From CAZHBA01 sp964530225 (GTDB taxonomy: Bacteria > Pseudomonadota > Alphaproteobacteria > UBA6615): a stretch of 27,647 bases of DNA. A model generated the notes under the pieces. It made no database searches. It had not been told where the DNA came from and saw only the letters and a program-made list of their open reading frames with translations. Location of the stretch: assembly GCA_964530225.1 (NCBI GenBank), contig CAZHBA010000084.1, positions 1-27,647 of the forward strand, in the 5' to 3' direction. A program made the translations under genes and the position numbers. Shown here piece by piece: positions 8,522-16,353 of this stretch (position 1 is its first letter; every line of letters begins with the position of its first letter).

Positions 8522-9076
8522 TTAGACCTGAAGGATCTCCCTCTCTTTTTCCGAGAGCATTTTGTCGATTACTTCGATGTGTTCGTCGGTGAGTTTCTGA
8601 ATATCCTCGCCACGGTCACGATGTACGTCTTTCGAGATTTTTTTACCTTTCTCTTCTTTTTTAAGCGTGTCCATGCCATCGCGGCGAACGTTGCGCACCG
8701 CAACTCGCGCCTGCTCGCCAAATTTGGCCGCCACCTTGGTCAACTCGACCCGGCGTTCTTCGCTCAATTCGGGTAGCGGAACCCGGATCAGGTTTCCCTC
8801 GGTCTGCGGATTTAGTCCAAGATCGGAACCCCGTATTGCTTTTTCCGCCTCTTTCACCAGTGAATTGTCCCACACTTGTACGGTCAGCATGCGCGGCTCA
8901 GGAATGTTAACCGAACCCACCTGGTTCATAGGCATTTTTGAGCCATAGGCATCCACGGTCACGTGATCTAACAACGCCGTGGAGGCCCGTCCGGCACGCA
9001 GGCCGGAAAATTCTTTTCGCAACGCTTCAATGGCGCCGTTCATTCGGCGCTTTAGATCTGCTGGATCCGCTGACAC
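8522..9076 (-). CDS. frr: Frr, ribosome recycling factor
   Basis: Frr splits the post-termination ribosome together with EF-G. From the chosen start the protein has 184 residues, as is usual. It reads S-A-D-P-A-D-L-K-R-R at the N-terminus and contains the typical domain I helices, with L-R-A-G-R-A-S and R-R-D-G-M-D segments. I chose the GTG at 9074-9076 over an in-frame TTG at 9092-9094. A strong Shine-Dalgarno-like GGAGG lies about 8 nt upstream of the GTG, and the TTG would add residues encoded by that site. The pyrH stop codon lies one base before the GTG, so the two genes are nearly fused and probably translated together. Confidence 0.96.
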   Translation of the reverse strand: MSADPADLKRRMNGAIEALRKEFSGLRAGRASTALLDHVTVDAYGSKMPMNQVGSVNIPEPRMLTVQVWDNSLVKEAEKAIRGSDLGLNPQTEGNLIRVPLPELSEERRVELTKVAAKFGEQARVAVRNVRRDGMDTLKKEEKGKKISKDVHRDRGEDIQKLTDEHIEVIDKMLSEKEREILQV

Positions 9077-9077
9077 C

Positions 9078-9803
9078 TTATTGTCCTCCCTCAACTAGTG
9101 TGTACCGGCCCTCACCCCTAATGACCCGATCCACTTCGCCCCCATTGTGTAACGAAAATACCAAAATCGGAATATTATTTTCACGGCAAAGCGTGATCGC
9201 GGCGGCGTCCATAACGTGAAGATCTTGGCGCAGCACATCGAAATGACTGAGTTTTTCATAGCGCTCAGCATTCGGATTTGTCGCCGGATCGGCGGAATAG
9301 ACCCCATCGACCTTCGTTCCCTTTAACAGGCAATCGCACGACATCTCGGAAGCCCGCAGCGCCGCCGCGGTGTCGGTCGTGAAATAGGGATTGCCGGTAC
9401 CGGCCGCGAATATCACCACGCGGTCACGTACCATATGCCGGATGGCGCGCCGGCGGATATAAGGTTCGCACACCGTCGACATGGGAATGGCGGATTGCAC
9501 TCTGGTATCGACGCCCAAATTTTCCAACGCATTCTGCAGTGCTAGCGCGTTTATCACCGTCGCCAGCATACCCATGAAGTCAGCATTGGCTCGATCCATA
9601 CCCGCCGCGGCTCCGGATATACCGCGAAAAATGTTGCCGCCGCCAACCACCAGACAAAGCTGAACGCCGCTAGCGTGCACCTCGTGGACATCCTCGGCGA
9701 TGCGGCTTACAGTCTCTGGGTCAAGCCCGAATTCCTGCTCGCCCATCAATACCTCACCGGATATTTTAAGCAGAACCCGGCGATAGTTCGGTTGCGTGGT
9801 CAT
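9078..9803 (-). CDS. pyrH: PyrH, uridylate kinase (UMP kinase)
   Basis: PyrH phosphorylates UMP to UDP in pyrimidine nucleotide synthesis and is a cytoplasmic hexamer of the amino-acid kinase fold. The 241-residue sequence has L-L-K-I-S-G-E at about 11-17 for phosphate binding, G-G-G-N-I-F-R-G at 54-61, and D-x-R-V-Q-S-A-I further on. These are diagnostic for the family. The ATG at 9801-9803 gives the standard N-terminus, but I see no Shine-Dalgarno sequence in the preceding 20 nt, which read CCTCCC just before the start. Upstream, a 134-bp gap with two hairpins separates it from tsf, so this gene may have its own control. It is followed immediately by frr. Confidence 0.97.
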   Translation of the reverse strand: MTTQPNYRRVLLKISGEVLMGEQEFGLDPETVSRIAEDVHEVHASGVQLCLVVGGGNIFRGISGAAAGMDRANADFMGMLATVINALALQNALENLGVDTRVQSAIPMSTVCEPYIRRRAIRHMVRDRVVIFAAGTGNPYFTTDTAAALRASEMSCDCLLKGTKVDGVYSADPATNPNAERYEKLSHFDVLRQDLHVMDAAAITLCRENNIPILVFSLHNGGEVDRVIRGEGRYTLVEGGQ

Positions 9804-9833
9804 GGGAGGCGATCTGTTGGCCGAAGCGTTGCG

Positions 9834-9860
9834 AAGGGCTGCCGGTAACCGGTAGCCCTT
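9834..9860 (-). promoter_or_regulatory. Strong hairpin in the tsf-pyrH gap
   Basis: The 27-bp inverted repeat pairs AAGGGCT with AGCCCTT, then CCGG with CCGG around a TAA centre, with a single G/T opposition in between: about 12 pairs in all. It ends about 30 nt upstream of the pyrH start. No run of T follows on the minus strand, so it is not a textbook intrinsic terminator. It could be an attenuator, an RNA-processing or stability element, or a protein-binding palindrome. Function is inference only. Confidence 0.55.
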
Positions 9861-9916
9861 GTTAGCCGCTTAACCCGCATAGGATCAAGCTGCGATGCCG
9901 TACCGTCACCCTTACG

Positions 9917-9931
9917 GCGGTGGATAACCGC
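9917..9931 (-). promoter_or_regulatory. Small hairpin just after tsf
   Basis: GCGGT and ACCGC pair perfectly around a 5-nt loop, 6 bp after the tsf stop codon. There is no T-run. It may protect the tsf mRNA 3' end or form part of a composite structure with the larger hairpin at 9834-9860. The stem is short, so chance is possible. Confidence 0.3.
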
Positions 9932-9937
9932 ATCAGG

Positions 9938-10861
9938 TCAGTTTGTCATCCGGGCGACTTCGTCAGCGAAATCGTCTTCCTTGCGCTCCAGGCCTTCGCC
10001 TAAATTAAAGCGGATAAAGCCGGTAACCGTGATCTCCGCACCTGCTTCCTTGCCAGCATCCTCGATTATCTTGCTTACCTCGACATCGGTGTCAAATACG
10101 AAGGCCTGCTCTAGCAAGACCGTTTCCTCGTAATATTTACGTAAACGCCCTTCCACCATCTTGACGATGATATCGTCAGGCCGGCCGGATTCACGCGCCT
10201 GATCAGTCAGAATGGTACGCTCGCGCTCCAGCGTATCCGCATCGACCGAAGCGATATCGACCGATTGGGGGTCGGTCGAGCAGATGTGCATCGCCAGTTG
10301 TCTGCCAAATTGGGCTAGCTTGTCAGCTGGCGCTTCGGACTCGAGCGCTACCAGAACACCGATTTTGCCCAAGCCGGGGGCAACATGGTTATGGACGTAT
10401 TCGGCGACAAGCCCCTTGGAAACGCTCAAGCCCGCGGAGCGGCGCAAACTGATATTTTCGCCAATGGTGGCGACCATCTGCGTCGCTTCCTCCTCGATGG
10501 TGCGCTCGCTGTCCAGATATCGCGCGGTTTTGAGCGCATCGAAATCGCCACCCACGTCGAGTGTAACGGCCGTCACATTGTTGACGAACAACTGAAAAAC
10601 GTCGTTTCGCGCCACGAAGTCGGTTTCTGAATTGACCTCCACCATCGCGCCGGCAGTGCCCTCGGCCTTCAGGCCAATGAGCCCTTCAGAGGCGACGCGG
10701 CCGGCCCTCTTCGCTGCCGCGGCCAGGCCCTTGGTGCGCAGCAAATCCATGGCCGCTTCATTGTCACCGCCGGTTTCCACCAACGCCGTTTTGCAATCCA
10801 TCATGCCGGCACCAGACTGCTCACGCAGCACCTTCACGGCTGCCGCAGTAATCTCGGCCAT
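9938..10861 (-). CDS. tsf: Tsf, translation elongation factor Ts
   Basis: EF-Ts is the guanine-nucleotide exchange factor for EF-Tu. The 307-residue protein begins M-A-E-I-T-A-A-A-V-K and contains the UBA-like start L-R-E-Q-S-G-A-G-M-M-D-C-K at 12-24. The family's T-D-F-V-A-R-N motif begins at T80, and H-I-C-S and P-x-S-V segments lie in the core domain. Length is normal. The start is supported by GGAGA about 8 nt upstream. It follows rpsB after 55 bp, the near-universal S2/EF-Ts pairing. That gap is AT-rich, and I see no clear terminator there, so a shared transcript is likely. Confidence 0.98.
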   Translation of the reverse strand: MAEITAAAVKVLREQSGAGMMDCKTALVETGGDNEAAMDLLRTKGLAAAAKRAGRVASEGLIGLKAEGTAGAMVEVNSETDFVARNDVFQLFVNNVTAVTLDVGGDFDALKTARYLDSERTIEEEATQMVATIGENISLRRSAGLSVSKGLVAEYVHNHVAPGLGKIGVLVALESEAPADKLAQFGRQLAMHICSTDPQSVDIASVDADTLERERTILTDQARESGRPDDIIVKMVEGRLRKYYEETVLLEQAFVFDTDVEVSKIIEDAGKEAGAEITVTGFIRFNLGEGLERKEDDFADEVARMTN

Positions 10862-10916
10862 TACTCGTTCTCCATCTTAAGGACTTTAATTAAGTATTTG
10901 ATTTTGTGTTTAAAAA

Positions 10917-11768
10917 TTACGAAGCTCCCGGTACGGACGTTTCTGCCTCGGCAGCCGAGGTTTCCGCTTCCGCGACAACTGCATCAGCTGTTTCCTCAGC
11001 GACCGATTCGGCAACTGCGGCCAGTTGTTCTTCCGGCGGCGCCTCGGCTTCGCCTGCATCCACGCCGCTAATCGCCATTTCCTGCTGCAGGCCGTCGAGG
11101 ACGGCATCGGCGAACAGGTCGCAATATAGCTGGATCGCTCGCATGGCGTCGTCGTTGCCGGGGATCGGCAGAGTAATGTCGTTCGGATTCGAGTTCGAAT
11201 CGACAACTGCGGCAATTGGTATGCCCAGCTTATTGGCCTCGCGAATGGCAATGTCCTCTTTGTTGGTGTCGATGACAACCAACATATCGGGACGGCCACC
11301 CATTTCCTTAATGCCGCCCAACGCCAGTTCGAGCTTGTCGCGCTGGCGCGTGAGGTTTAGCAACTCCTTCTTGGTCAGGCCGCCGCTTTCCTCCGAACTC
11401 AAGACCTCTTCCAGATCGCGGAGGGTCTTGATTGAATGGGAGATGGTCTTCCAATTGGTCAGCATGCCGCCCAACCAACGATGGTTGACGTAGTACTGAC
11501 CGCACTTTTTGGCGGATTCGGCAACGATTTCGCTGGCCGCACGCTTGGTTCCAACGAACAGTACTCGGCCGCCGCCGGCGGCGATGTCGCGAGTAGTGTT
11601 CAGCGCCGCATAGAGCATCGGCACCGTTTGCTGCAGATCAATAATATGGACTTTATTGCGAACGCCGAAGATGTATTGCTCCATCCTCGGGTTCCAGCGT
11701 CGCGTATGATGGCCGAAATGGACGCCAGCTTCCAACAACTGACGCATGGTAAACGTCGGGACCGCCAT
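10917..11768 (-). CDS. rpsB: RpsB, 30S ribosomal protein S2
   Basis: S2 is a late-assembling small-subunit protein needed to bind S1. The chosen start gives 283 residues beginning M-A-V-P-T-F-T-M-R, followed by the family motif V-H-F-G-H-H-T-R-R-W-N-P at about 16-27. The core runs to about residue 230. A C-terminal tail of some 50 residues rich in Ala and Glu follows, typical of alphaproteobacterial S2. The ATG at 11766-11768 has AAAGGAGAG a few bases upstream. The reading frame stays open to an earlier ATG at 11868-11870, but that would add 34 unrelated residues encoded by the leader, so I reject it. The gene leads the rpsB-tsf unit. Confidence 0.98.
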   Translation of the reverse strand: MAVPTFTMRQLLEAGVHFGHHTRRWNPRMEQYIFGVRNKVHIIDLQQTVPMLYAALNTTRDIAAGGGRVLFVGTKRAASEIVAESAKKCGQYYVNHRWLGGMLTNWKTISHSIKTLRDLEEVLSSEESGGLTKKELLNLTRQRDKLELALGGIKEMGGRPDMLVVIDTNKEDIAIREANKLGIPIAAVVDSNSNPNDITLPIPGNDDAMRAIQLYCDLFADAVLDGLQQEMAISGVDAGEAEAPPEEQLAAVAESVAEETADAVVAEAETSAAEAETSVPGAS

Positions 11769-11912
11769 GGTCTCTCCTTTTCCGGTTAAGCCTCTGCAGG
11801 ACGTCGCCCGTCGCCGGGCACCGGACCGACAACCATGGGATTTCGCCCCATATTGCCGCAAATCCTGCATGCGAATTTGCGCATCAAGCCTTACAAGCTC
11901 CGCGCGCGAGGG
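11769..11912 (-). promoter_or_regulatory. Hairpin-rich 5' leader of rpsB
   Basis: The leader between a candidate promoter and the rpsB start holds three simple hairpins on the minus strand. They are ATGCG/CGCAT with a 6-nt loop (11869-11884), ATGGG/CCCAT with a 7-nt loop (11835-11851), and GCCCG/CGGGC closed by a GCGA tetraloop of GNRA type (11806-11819). In E. coli S2 represses its own operon through the mRNA leader (established knowledge). That this leader does the same is inference. Confidence 0.4.
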
Positions 11913-11941
11913 GTGATAGCGGTCCTGGAGCCCAAATGCAA
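11913..11941 (-). promoter_or_regulatory. Candidate sigma-70-type promoter for rpsB-tsf
   Basis: On the minus strand TTGCAT (11936-11941) and TATCAC (11913-11918) are separated by exactly 17 bp. This would start transcription about 140 nt before the rpsB ATG, just upstream of the three leader hairpins. The match is partial and was found by eye. Confidence 0.4.
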
Positions 11942-11976
11942 GCGCCAGGGAAAGTTAGGCGCAATTCAAGCGTAAA

Positions 11977-12315
11977 TCAGCCCTTTTTATACTCGATTTC
12001 CAGCGCCACCATGGTGGTATCGCCAAAATTGGTAACATTGTGTTCAAAGCCGTCGCCGACTTCGTAAAAGGTCGCCACTCTGGGCACCGAAATCATATCA
12101 CCAACCACGCCGTCACCGCGCTCGTAGCGCAGCTTTGCGGCTTCGATATGGTAACCGACATAGTCTTTGTCGTGCAGATGCCAGCCCGACTGTTCGCCGG
12201 GTTGGATGCGGTGGAAGGTGATTTTGGTGGTGTCGTTGTCGATCAGAACTTCGTAGTGGCTGAGCTTGTCTTCCGGTATTTCAGCGGCGTTCTTTTCTTT
12301 GAGTTACTGAGACAT
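11977..12315 (-). pseudogene. Cupin-domain protein gene broken by a stop at codon 4
   Basis: From the ATG at 12313-12315 the frame reads M-S-Q, then TAA (12304-12306), then about 108 uninterrupted codons to a TGA at 11977-11979. The downstream part resembles the neighbouring intact cupin at 12349-12678. Both have L-x-x-K-x-A-A-E near the start, G-E-Q-S/T-G-W-H in the middle with nearby histidines, and A/S-L-E-I-E-Y-K at the end. They look like a tandem duplicate pair. A GGGAG Shine-Dalgarno-like site survives upstream, and I see no alternative ATG, GTG or TTG start before the cupin core. The otherwise clean frame suggests a recent nonsense mutation, or a sequencing or assembly error at one base. 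If functional, it would be a small cytoplasmic cupin of unknown substrate. Confidence 0.75.
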
Positions 12316-12348
12316 GCGCTATTTTCTCCCGTTAATAGGCCTTGCGGC

Positions 12349-12678
12349 TCAGTATTTGTATTCGATTTCCAGCGAAACGATGGCTTCGCCACCGACGCTG
12401 ATGGCATTGTGTTCGACCGGTGCCTCACCGGTCAGCGTTCCCCCCGGCGCGTAGTCGACCTCGCGCTCCGAGCCGTCGGCGTAATCGAGATGGAGCCGAC
12501 CCCTCGATAGCTGAACGACCACATAATTGAAATCGTGGCTGTGCCAGCCGGTCTGCTCGCCCGACTTCATAACCCAATGGGTAATCCGGGTTTTATCGTC
12601 ATCATGGATTGTCTTGAAGCTCGCCATCGGCCGGTCGGCCGCTTCGGCTGCGGTCTTATCCAAAAGCTTTGTCGACAT
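12349..12678 (-). CDS. Small cupin-domain protein (function unknown)
   Basis: The 109-residue product is a single cupin barrel without a signal peptide. It has a G-W-H-S-H-D-F-N-Y-V-V segment at about 45-55, the first cupin metal motif with two histidines. The second motif is less canonical, around P-V-E-H-N-A-I, and supplies another histidine. It resembles small cupins sometimes annotated as BauB-like (beta-alanine degradation), but I would not assign a pathway. The start is well supported: GGGGGGAT lies about 5 nt upstream and a consensus TATAAT box lies further upstream. A decayed paralogue follows after 33 bp. The pair interrupts the step from dnaE to rpsB and looks independent of both. 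Confidence 0.85.
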   Translation of the reverse strand: MSTKLLDKTAAEAADRPMASFKTIHDDDKTRITHWVMKSGEQTGWHSHDFNYVVVQLSRGRLHLDYADGSEREVDYAPGGTLTGEAPVEHNAISVGGEAIVSLEIEYKY

Positions 12679-12705
12679 GGTTATCCCCCCTTAGCGTGCT
12701 GTCCC

Positions 12706-12733
12706 ATTATAAGGCCACTCCTAAGGGACGTAA
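12706..12733 (-). promoter_or_regulatory. Promoter of the cupin gene pair
   Basis: The minus strand has a perfect TATAAT at 12706-12711, about 28 nt upstream of the cupin ATG. A weaker TTACGT lies 16 bp further upstream (12728-12733). It falls between the dnaE stop codon and the cupin gene, so the cupins could be transcribed separately from dnaE. The -10 box is strong and the -35 is poor. Confidence 0.5.
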
Positions 12734-12749
12734 TAGGCGGCAGGTCGCG

Positions 12750-15700
12750 TCAGGCCTCCTGCACTTCAAACACGCCGGGAATGGCACGGATGGCAGCGCG
12801 AACCTGGGGCGTGCATAGATAGGCGCCATCCAGACGCACCTCGACTTCTTGGTTCGCCGTCGGGATCATTAGGCTGATTTGGTCGTTGCCCTCATTACCG
12901 TTTTCGCCTTTAGCCTCGCGGTCGATAATCAACTTTAGCGACGATAACGGCGCCACCTCATCGACCCAAATTTTGGTCACCGTGGGCGCCGATGCAGCCG
13001 CAGTATCGAGATCGCGCACCGATTGCATGGTCAGGCGCAATTGGTCTTCTTCCAGCCGAGCCGCCACCTGTAAAAGGACCGGTTTGCCAGCTTCAAGAAT
13101 TTCGCGGTTCTCCGTCAGCACCTCGGAGAAAGCCGTCACATCGTATGCGCCCGACGCATCGGAAAGCTGGATGAATGCGTAGCGGCTACCGCGCTGGGAT
13201 GTGCGGTGCTGAATGTTGAGCACTGTGCCGGCCAGCATGACCATCATGGTACCACCATTCGCCGCTACCGTATCCTGCAGATTGTCGAAGCGGGGTACGC
13301 CCAGGCGTTCCAGGGCGCTGGCATAATCGTCCAACGGATGGGCCGATAGGTAAAAACCGACGGCATCTAGTTCGCGCTCCAGACGCTCGACCTGAGGCCA
13401 ATCTTCAACTGGCTCGAGCCGTGGCGCGTCAGCCACACCTCCAGCCTGTCTATCGCCCAACAAATTGAACTGGCCGCTCTGGCGTTCGGCGTGCTGGGTG
13501 TGGGCGTAGCCGAGGATGCGGTCGATGCCGAGAAATACCTGCGCCCGGTTGCCATCGAGAGAATCGAAGGCGCCCGCCGCGATAAGATGTTCCAGCAGAC
13601 GCTTGTTGAATGCCTGCGGATCGACTCGACCGGAGACATCGAAAACGCTGGTGAACGGACCAATTTCCCGCCGTTCGCGCACAACAATAGCCATTGCCGC
13701 GGGCCCCACGCCCTTGATCGCCGCCAGCGCATAACGCACCGCGCCAACCGGCTCCTCGCTACCGAAATCAGCATCCACGGTGTTCTCGACCGAGAACTCG
13801 ACCCCGGAGCGGTTTATGTCCGGTGGCAACAGTGCAATGCCCTGGCGCTCCAACTCCTGCTGGTAGAGCGCCAGCTTGTCGGTGTTGCCCATGTCCAACG
13901 TCATCGAGGCAGCGAAGAACTCCACCGGGTGGTTGGCCTTCAAATAGGCCGTCTGATAGGCGATCAGCGCATAGGCGGCAGCGTGCGCTTTGTTGAAACC
14001 ATAGCCGGCGAACTTGGCGATGGTCTCGAAAATGCGAATGGCGGTGTCGACCTCGACGTCGCGCGCCTTGGCACCTGACACAAAGTCATCGCGCTGGGCG
14101 TCCATTTCCTTCTTGATCTTCTTGCCCATGGCGCGACGCAGCAGATCGGCGCCGCCGAGCGTAAACCCAGCCAGTGTCTGCGCCATTTGCATGACCTGCT
14201 CCTGATAGATTGGAATGCCGTAGGTCTCGCTCAGGCACTCCTCCAAGTCCTTGTGAAGGTAATCGACCGTCTCGAGGCCGTGCTTGCGGTTGATATAGCT
14301 AGGAATGTTGTCCATCGGACCCGGCCGATAGAGCGCGACAACGGCAATAATGTCTTCGAAGCGATCGGGCTTGAGCTTACGCAGCACGTCGCGCACCCCC
14401 GACGATTCACACTGGAACACACCCGTCGTATCGCCACGGGCAAACATCTCGAACGTCGCCGCGTCGTCCAAGGGCAGTCTTTCCAGTTCTATTGTGACGT
14501 TCCGGTTGGCCAATAAGGCAACCGATTTCTGCAATACGTCAAGGGTCTTCAGGCCGAGAAAATCAAATTTCACCAGGCCCGCAAGCTCAACATATTTCAT
14601 CGAGAACTGCGTCGCCAGGGTCTCCGAGCGCGGATCTCGGTAGAGCGGAATAATCTCTTCCAGCGGCCGGTCGCCGATCACCACGCCGGCAGCATGGGTT
14701 GAAGAATTACGATACAGGCCTTCGAGCTTTAACGCCAGGTCGAGGAGATGGGCAACGTTTTCGTCATCGTTCCGCAGCTTCTGCAGTTGCGGCTCACTGT
14801 CAAGCGCCTTCTGCAGCGACACCGGTTTAGCCGGGTTACTGGGTACTAGTTTGGCGATGCGGTCGACCTGGCCGTAGGGCATTTCCAGCACCCGGCCGAC
14901 ATCGCGCACCACGGCGCGCGCCTGCAGCTTACCGAAGGTGATGATCTGCGCCACCCGGTCGTGGCCATAGCGCTCTTGCACGTAATGAATCACCTCGTCA
15001 CGGCGTTCCTGACAAAAGTCGATATCGAAGTCCGGCATCGACACCCGCTCGGGATTGAGGAAGCGCTCAAAGAACAGACCCCATCGCAGCGGGTCTAAAT
15101 CGGTGACGGTGAGCGCCCAGGCGACCACCGATCCGGCACCCGAGCCGCGCCCTGGTCCGACCGCGATACCGTTGGCCTTGGCCCATTTGATGAAGTCAGC
15201 GACGATGAGGAAATAACCGGGATATCCCATGTCTTCGATGACCTGCAGCTCGAACTGCAAACGGTCGCGGTAAGGCTGGGCGGCGGTCCCGAAAGCGGCC
15301 GGGTCCATATCGGCGGCGAAAACATGCTTATCCAACCGTACTTCTAGGCCAGCTTCCGCCTGGTTACGCAACTCAGTGTTCTCGTCCGTGCCATCAGCGC
15401 TGGGGTAAGGCGGCAGCATGGGCTTTCCCGCCGTTGGCATGAAAGCGCACCTGCGCGCGATGACCTTCGTATTGTCGATGGCTTCGGGCAGATCGGCAAA
15501 CAGCGCGCTCATTTCCGCCGCCGACTTGAAGCGATGGTCGGGTGTCACCCGGTGGCGGTCCGACTGCGAGACATAGGCGCTTTGCGATATGCATAGCAGC
15601 GCATCGTGGGCTTCGTACATGCCGGCATCGGTGAAAAACACCTCGTTGGTCGCCACCAGAGGCAGATCGTTGGCGTAAGCCAGATCAATCAATGCCGTCT

Positions 15701-16277
15701 CGACCCGCTCTTCCTCGTCCAGCCCATGGCGTTGTAATTCGATGTAGAGGCGGCCCGGGAACAACTCGGACAGCGCTTGTAGCATGTGCTCAGCCGTGTC
15801 GCGCTGGCCGTTTGCCAACAGCCGCCCTATTTCGCCAGCGACGCCGCCGGTTAGTGCGATCAGCCCCTCGCTGTTACCGGATAGATCATCCAAGGACAAT
15901 TGAGCGCGGCGCAGCGGATCTTTCGTGGCGTAGGGCCGGCTCACCAGGTGAAGAAGGTTCCGGTAGCCGGCCTCCGACTGGACGAGAACCACCAGTTCGC
16001 TAGCCGGATTGGCGTGGTGCGTGCTGGTGGCAACAGCCTCTCCGGCCCCACTGGTTTCGCCTATAATCGCCAGCTGGCAGCCGATGATAGGCTGCACGCG
16101 CTCCTTCGACGCGGCCAGCGCAAATTCCAGCGCGCCGAACAGGTTTGCCGTATCAGTAACCGCCACCGCCGGCATGTTGTGGTCGCGGCACAACGTTACC
16201 AGTTCGGGAATCCGAACCGCGCCTTCGGCCAGCGAGTAGGCCGAATGGACACGTAAATGGACGAACTCAGACTGCAT
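12750..16277 (-). CDS. dnaE: DnaE, DNA polymerase III alpha subunit
   Basis: This is the replicative polymerase catalytic subunit, 1175 residues from the chosen start. The N-terminal PHP domain begins V-H-L-R-V-H-S-A-Y-S-L. The catalytic P-D-F-D-I-D-F motif places the metal-binding aspartates at D416 and D418. It continues with the fingers region (G-R-G-S-G-A-G-S is visible ahead of the palm aspartates), the helix-hairpin-helix segment (A-I-K-G-V-G-P-A-A) and a C-terminal OB domain. The length is close to E. coli DnaE and marks it as the DnaE1 type rather than the shorter mutagenic DnaE2. The frame also opens at a TTG at 16298, but GGAGGTG sits 8 nt before the ATG at 16277, so I use the ATG. 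It follows lolD. Confidence 0.98.
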   Translation of the reverse strand: MQSEFVHLRVHSAYSLAEGAVRIPELVTLCRDHNMPAVAVTDTANLFGALEFALAASKERVQPIIGCQLAIIGETSGAGEAVATSTHHANPASELVVLVQSEAGYRNLLHLVSRPYATKDPLRRAQLSLDDLSGNSEGLIALTGGVAGEIGRLLANGQRDTAEHMLQALSELFPGRLYIELQRHGLDEEERVETALIDLAYANDLPLVATNEVFFTDAGMYEAHDALLCISQSAYVSQSDRHRVTPDHRFKSAAEMSALFADLPEAIDNTKVIARRCAFMPTAGKPMLPPYPSADGTDENTELRNQAEAGLEVRLDKHVFAADMDPAAFGTAAQPYRDRLQFELQVIEDMGYPGYFLIVADFIKWAKANGIAVGPGRGSGAGSVVAWALTVTDLDPLRWGLFFERFLNPERVSMPDFDIDFCQERRDEVIHYVQERYGHDRVAQIITFGKLQARAVVRDVGRVLEMPYGQVDRIAKLVPSNPAKPVSLQKALDSEPQLQKLRNDDENVAHLLDLALKLEGLYRNSSTHAAGVVIGDRPLEEIIPLYRDPRSETLATQFSMKYVELAGLVKFDFLGLKTLDVLQKSVALLANRNVTIELERLPLDDAATFEMFARGDTTGVFQCESSGVRDVLRKLKPDRFEDIIAVVALYRPGPMDNIPSYINRKHGLETVDYLHKDLEECLSETYGIPIYQEQVMQMAQTLAGFTLGGADLLRRAMGKKIKKEMDAQRDDFVSGAKARDVEVDTAIRIFETIAKFAGYGFNKAHAAAYALIAYQTAYLKANHPVEFFAASMTLDMGNTDKLALYQQELERQGIALLPPDINRSGVEFSVENTVDADFGSEEPVGAVRYALAAIKGVGPAAMAIVVRERREIGPFTSVFDVSGRVDPQAFNKRLLEHLIAAGAFDSLDGNRAQVFLGIDRILGYAHTQHAERQSGQFNLLGDRQAGGVADAPRLEPVEDWPQVERLERELDAVGFYLSAHPLDDYASALERLGVPRFDNLQDTVAANGGTMMVMLAGTVLNIQHRTSQRGSRYAFIQLSDASGAYDVTAFSEVLTENREILEAGKPVLLQVAARLEEDQLRLTMQSVRDLDTAAASAPTVTKIWVDEVAPLSSLKLIIDREAKGENGNEGNDQISLMIPTANQEVEVRLDGAYLCTPQVRAAIRAIPGVFEVQEA

Positions 16278-16285
16278 TAAAAAAA

Positions 16286-16292
16286 CACCTCC
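16286..16292 (-). promoter_or_regulatory. dnaE: Ribosome binding site that sets the dnaE start
   Basis: GGAGGTG on the minus strand is followed by seven T and one A, then the ATG. This near-perfect site rules out the upstream in-frame TTG, whose first codons would be made of the binding site itself. Confidence 0.8.
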
Positions 16293-16353
16293 AACCAACC
16301 GCCAGCTTAACGGCAGTCAGTGGATTCGGCAGTGATTCAAACTGTGGAAAATA

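Noticed and set aside
11769..11870. A 34-codon N-terminal extension of rpsB starting at 11870.
   Set aside because: The extension is made of leader hairpins, lacks S2 similarity, and the downstream ATG has a strong ribosome-binding site.
12040..12510. A 156-codon plus-strand open frame across the two cupin genes.
   Set aside because: It lies antisense to the recognisable cupin sequences, has no family resemblance, and is a by-product of their codon bias.
13491..14078. A 195-codon plus-strand open frame opposite dnaE.
   Set aside because: It is a shadow of a clear DnaE coding region. Similar long antisense frames occur opposite rpsB, lolD and tsf for the same reason.
16278..16298. An upstream TTG start for dnaE.
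   Set aside because: Its codons are built from the GGAGGTG ribosome-binding site and T-run that serve the ATG at 16277.
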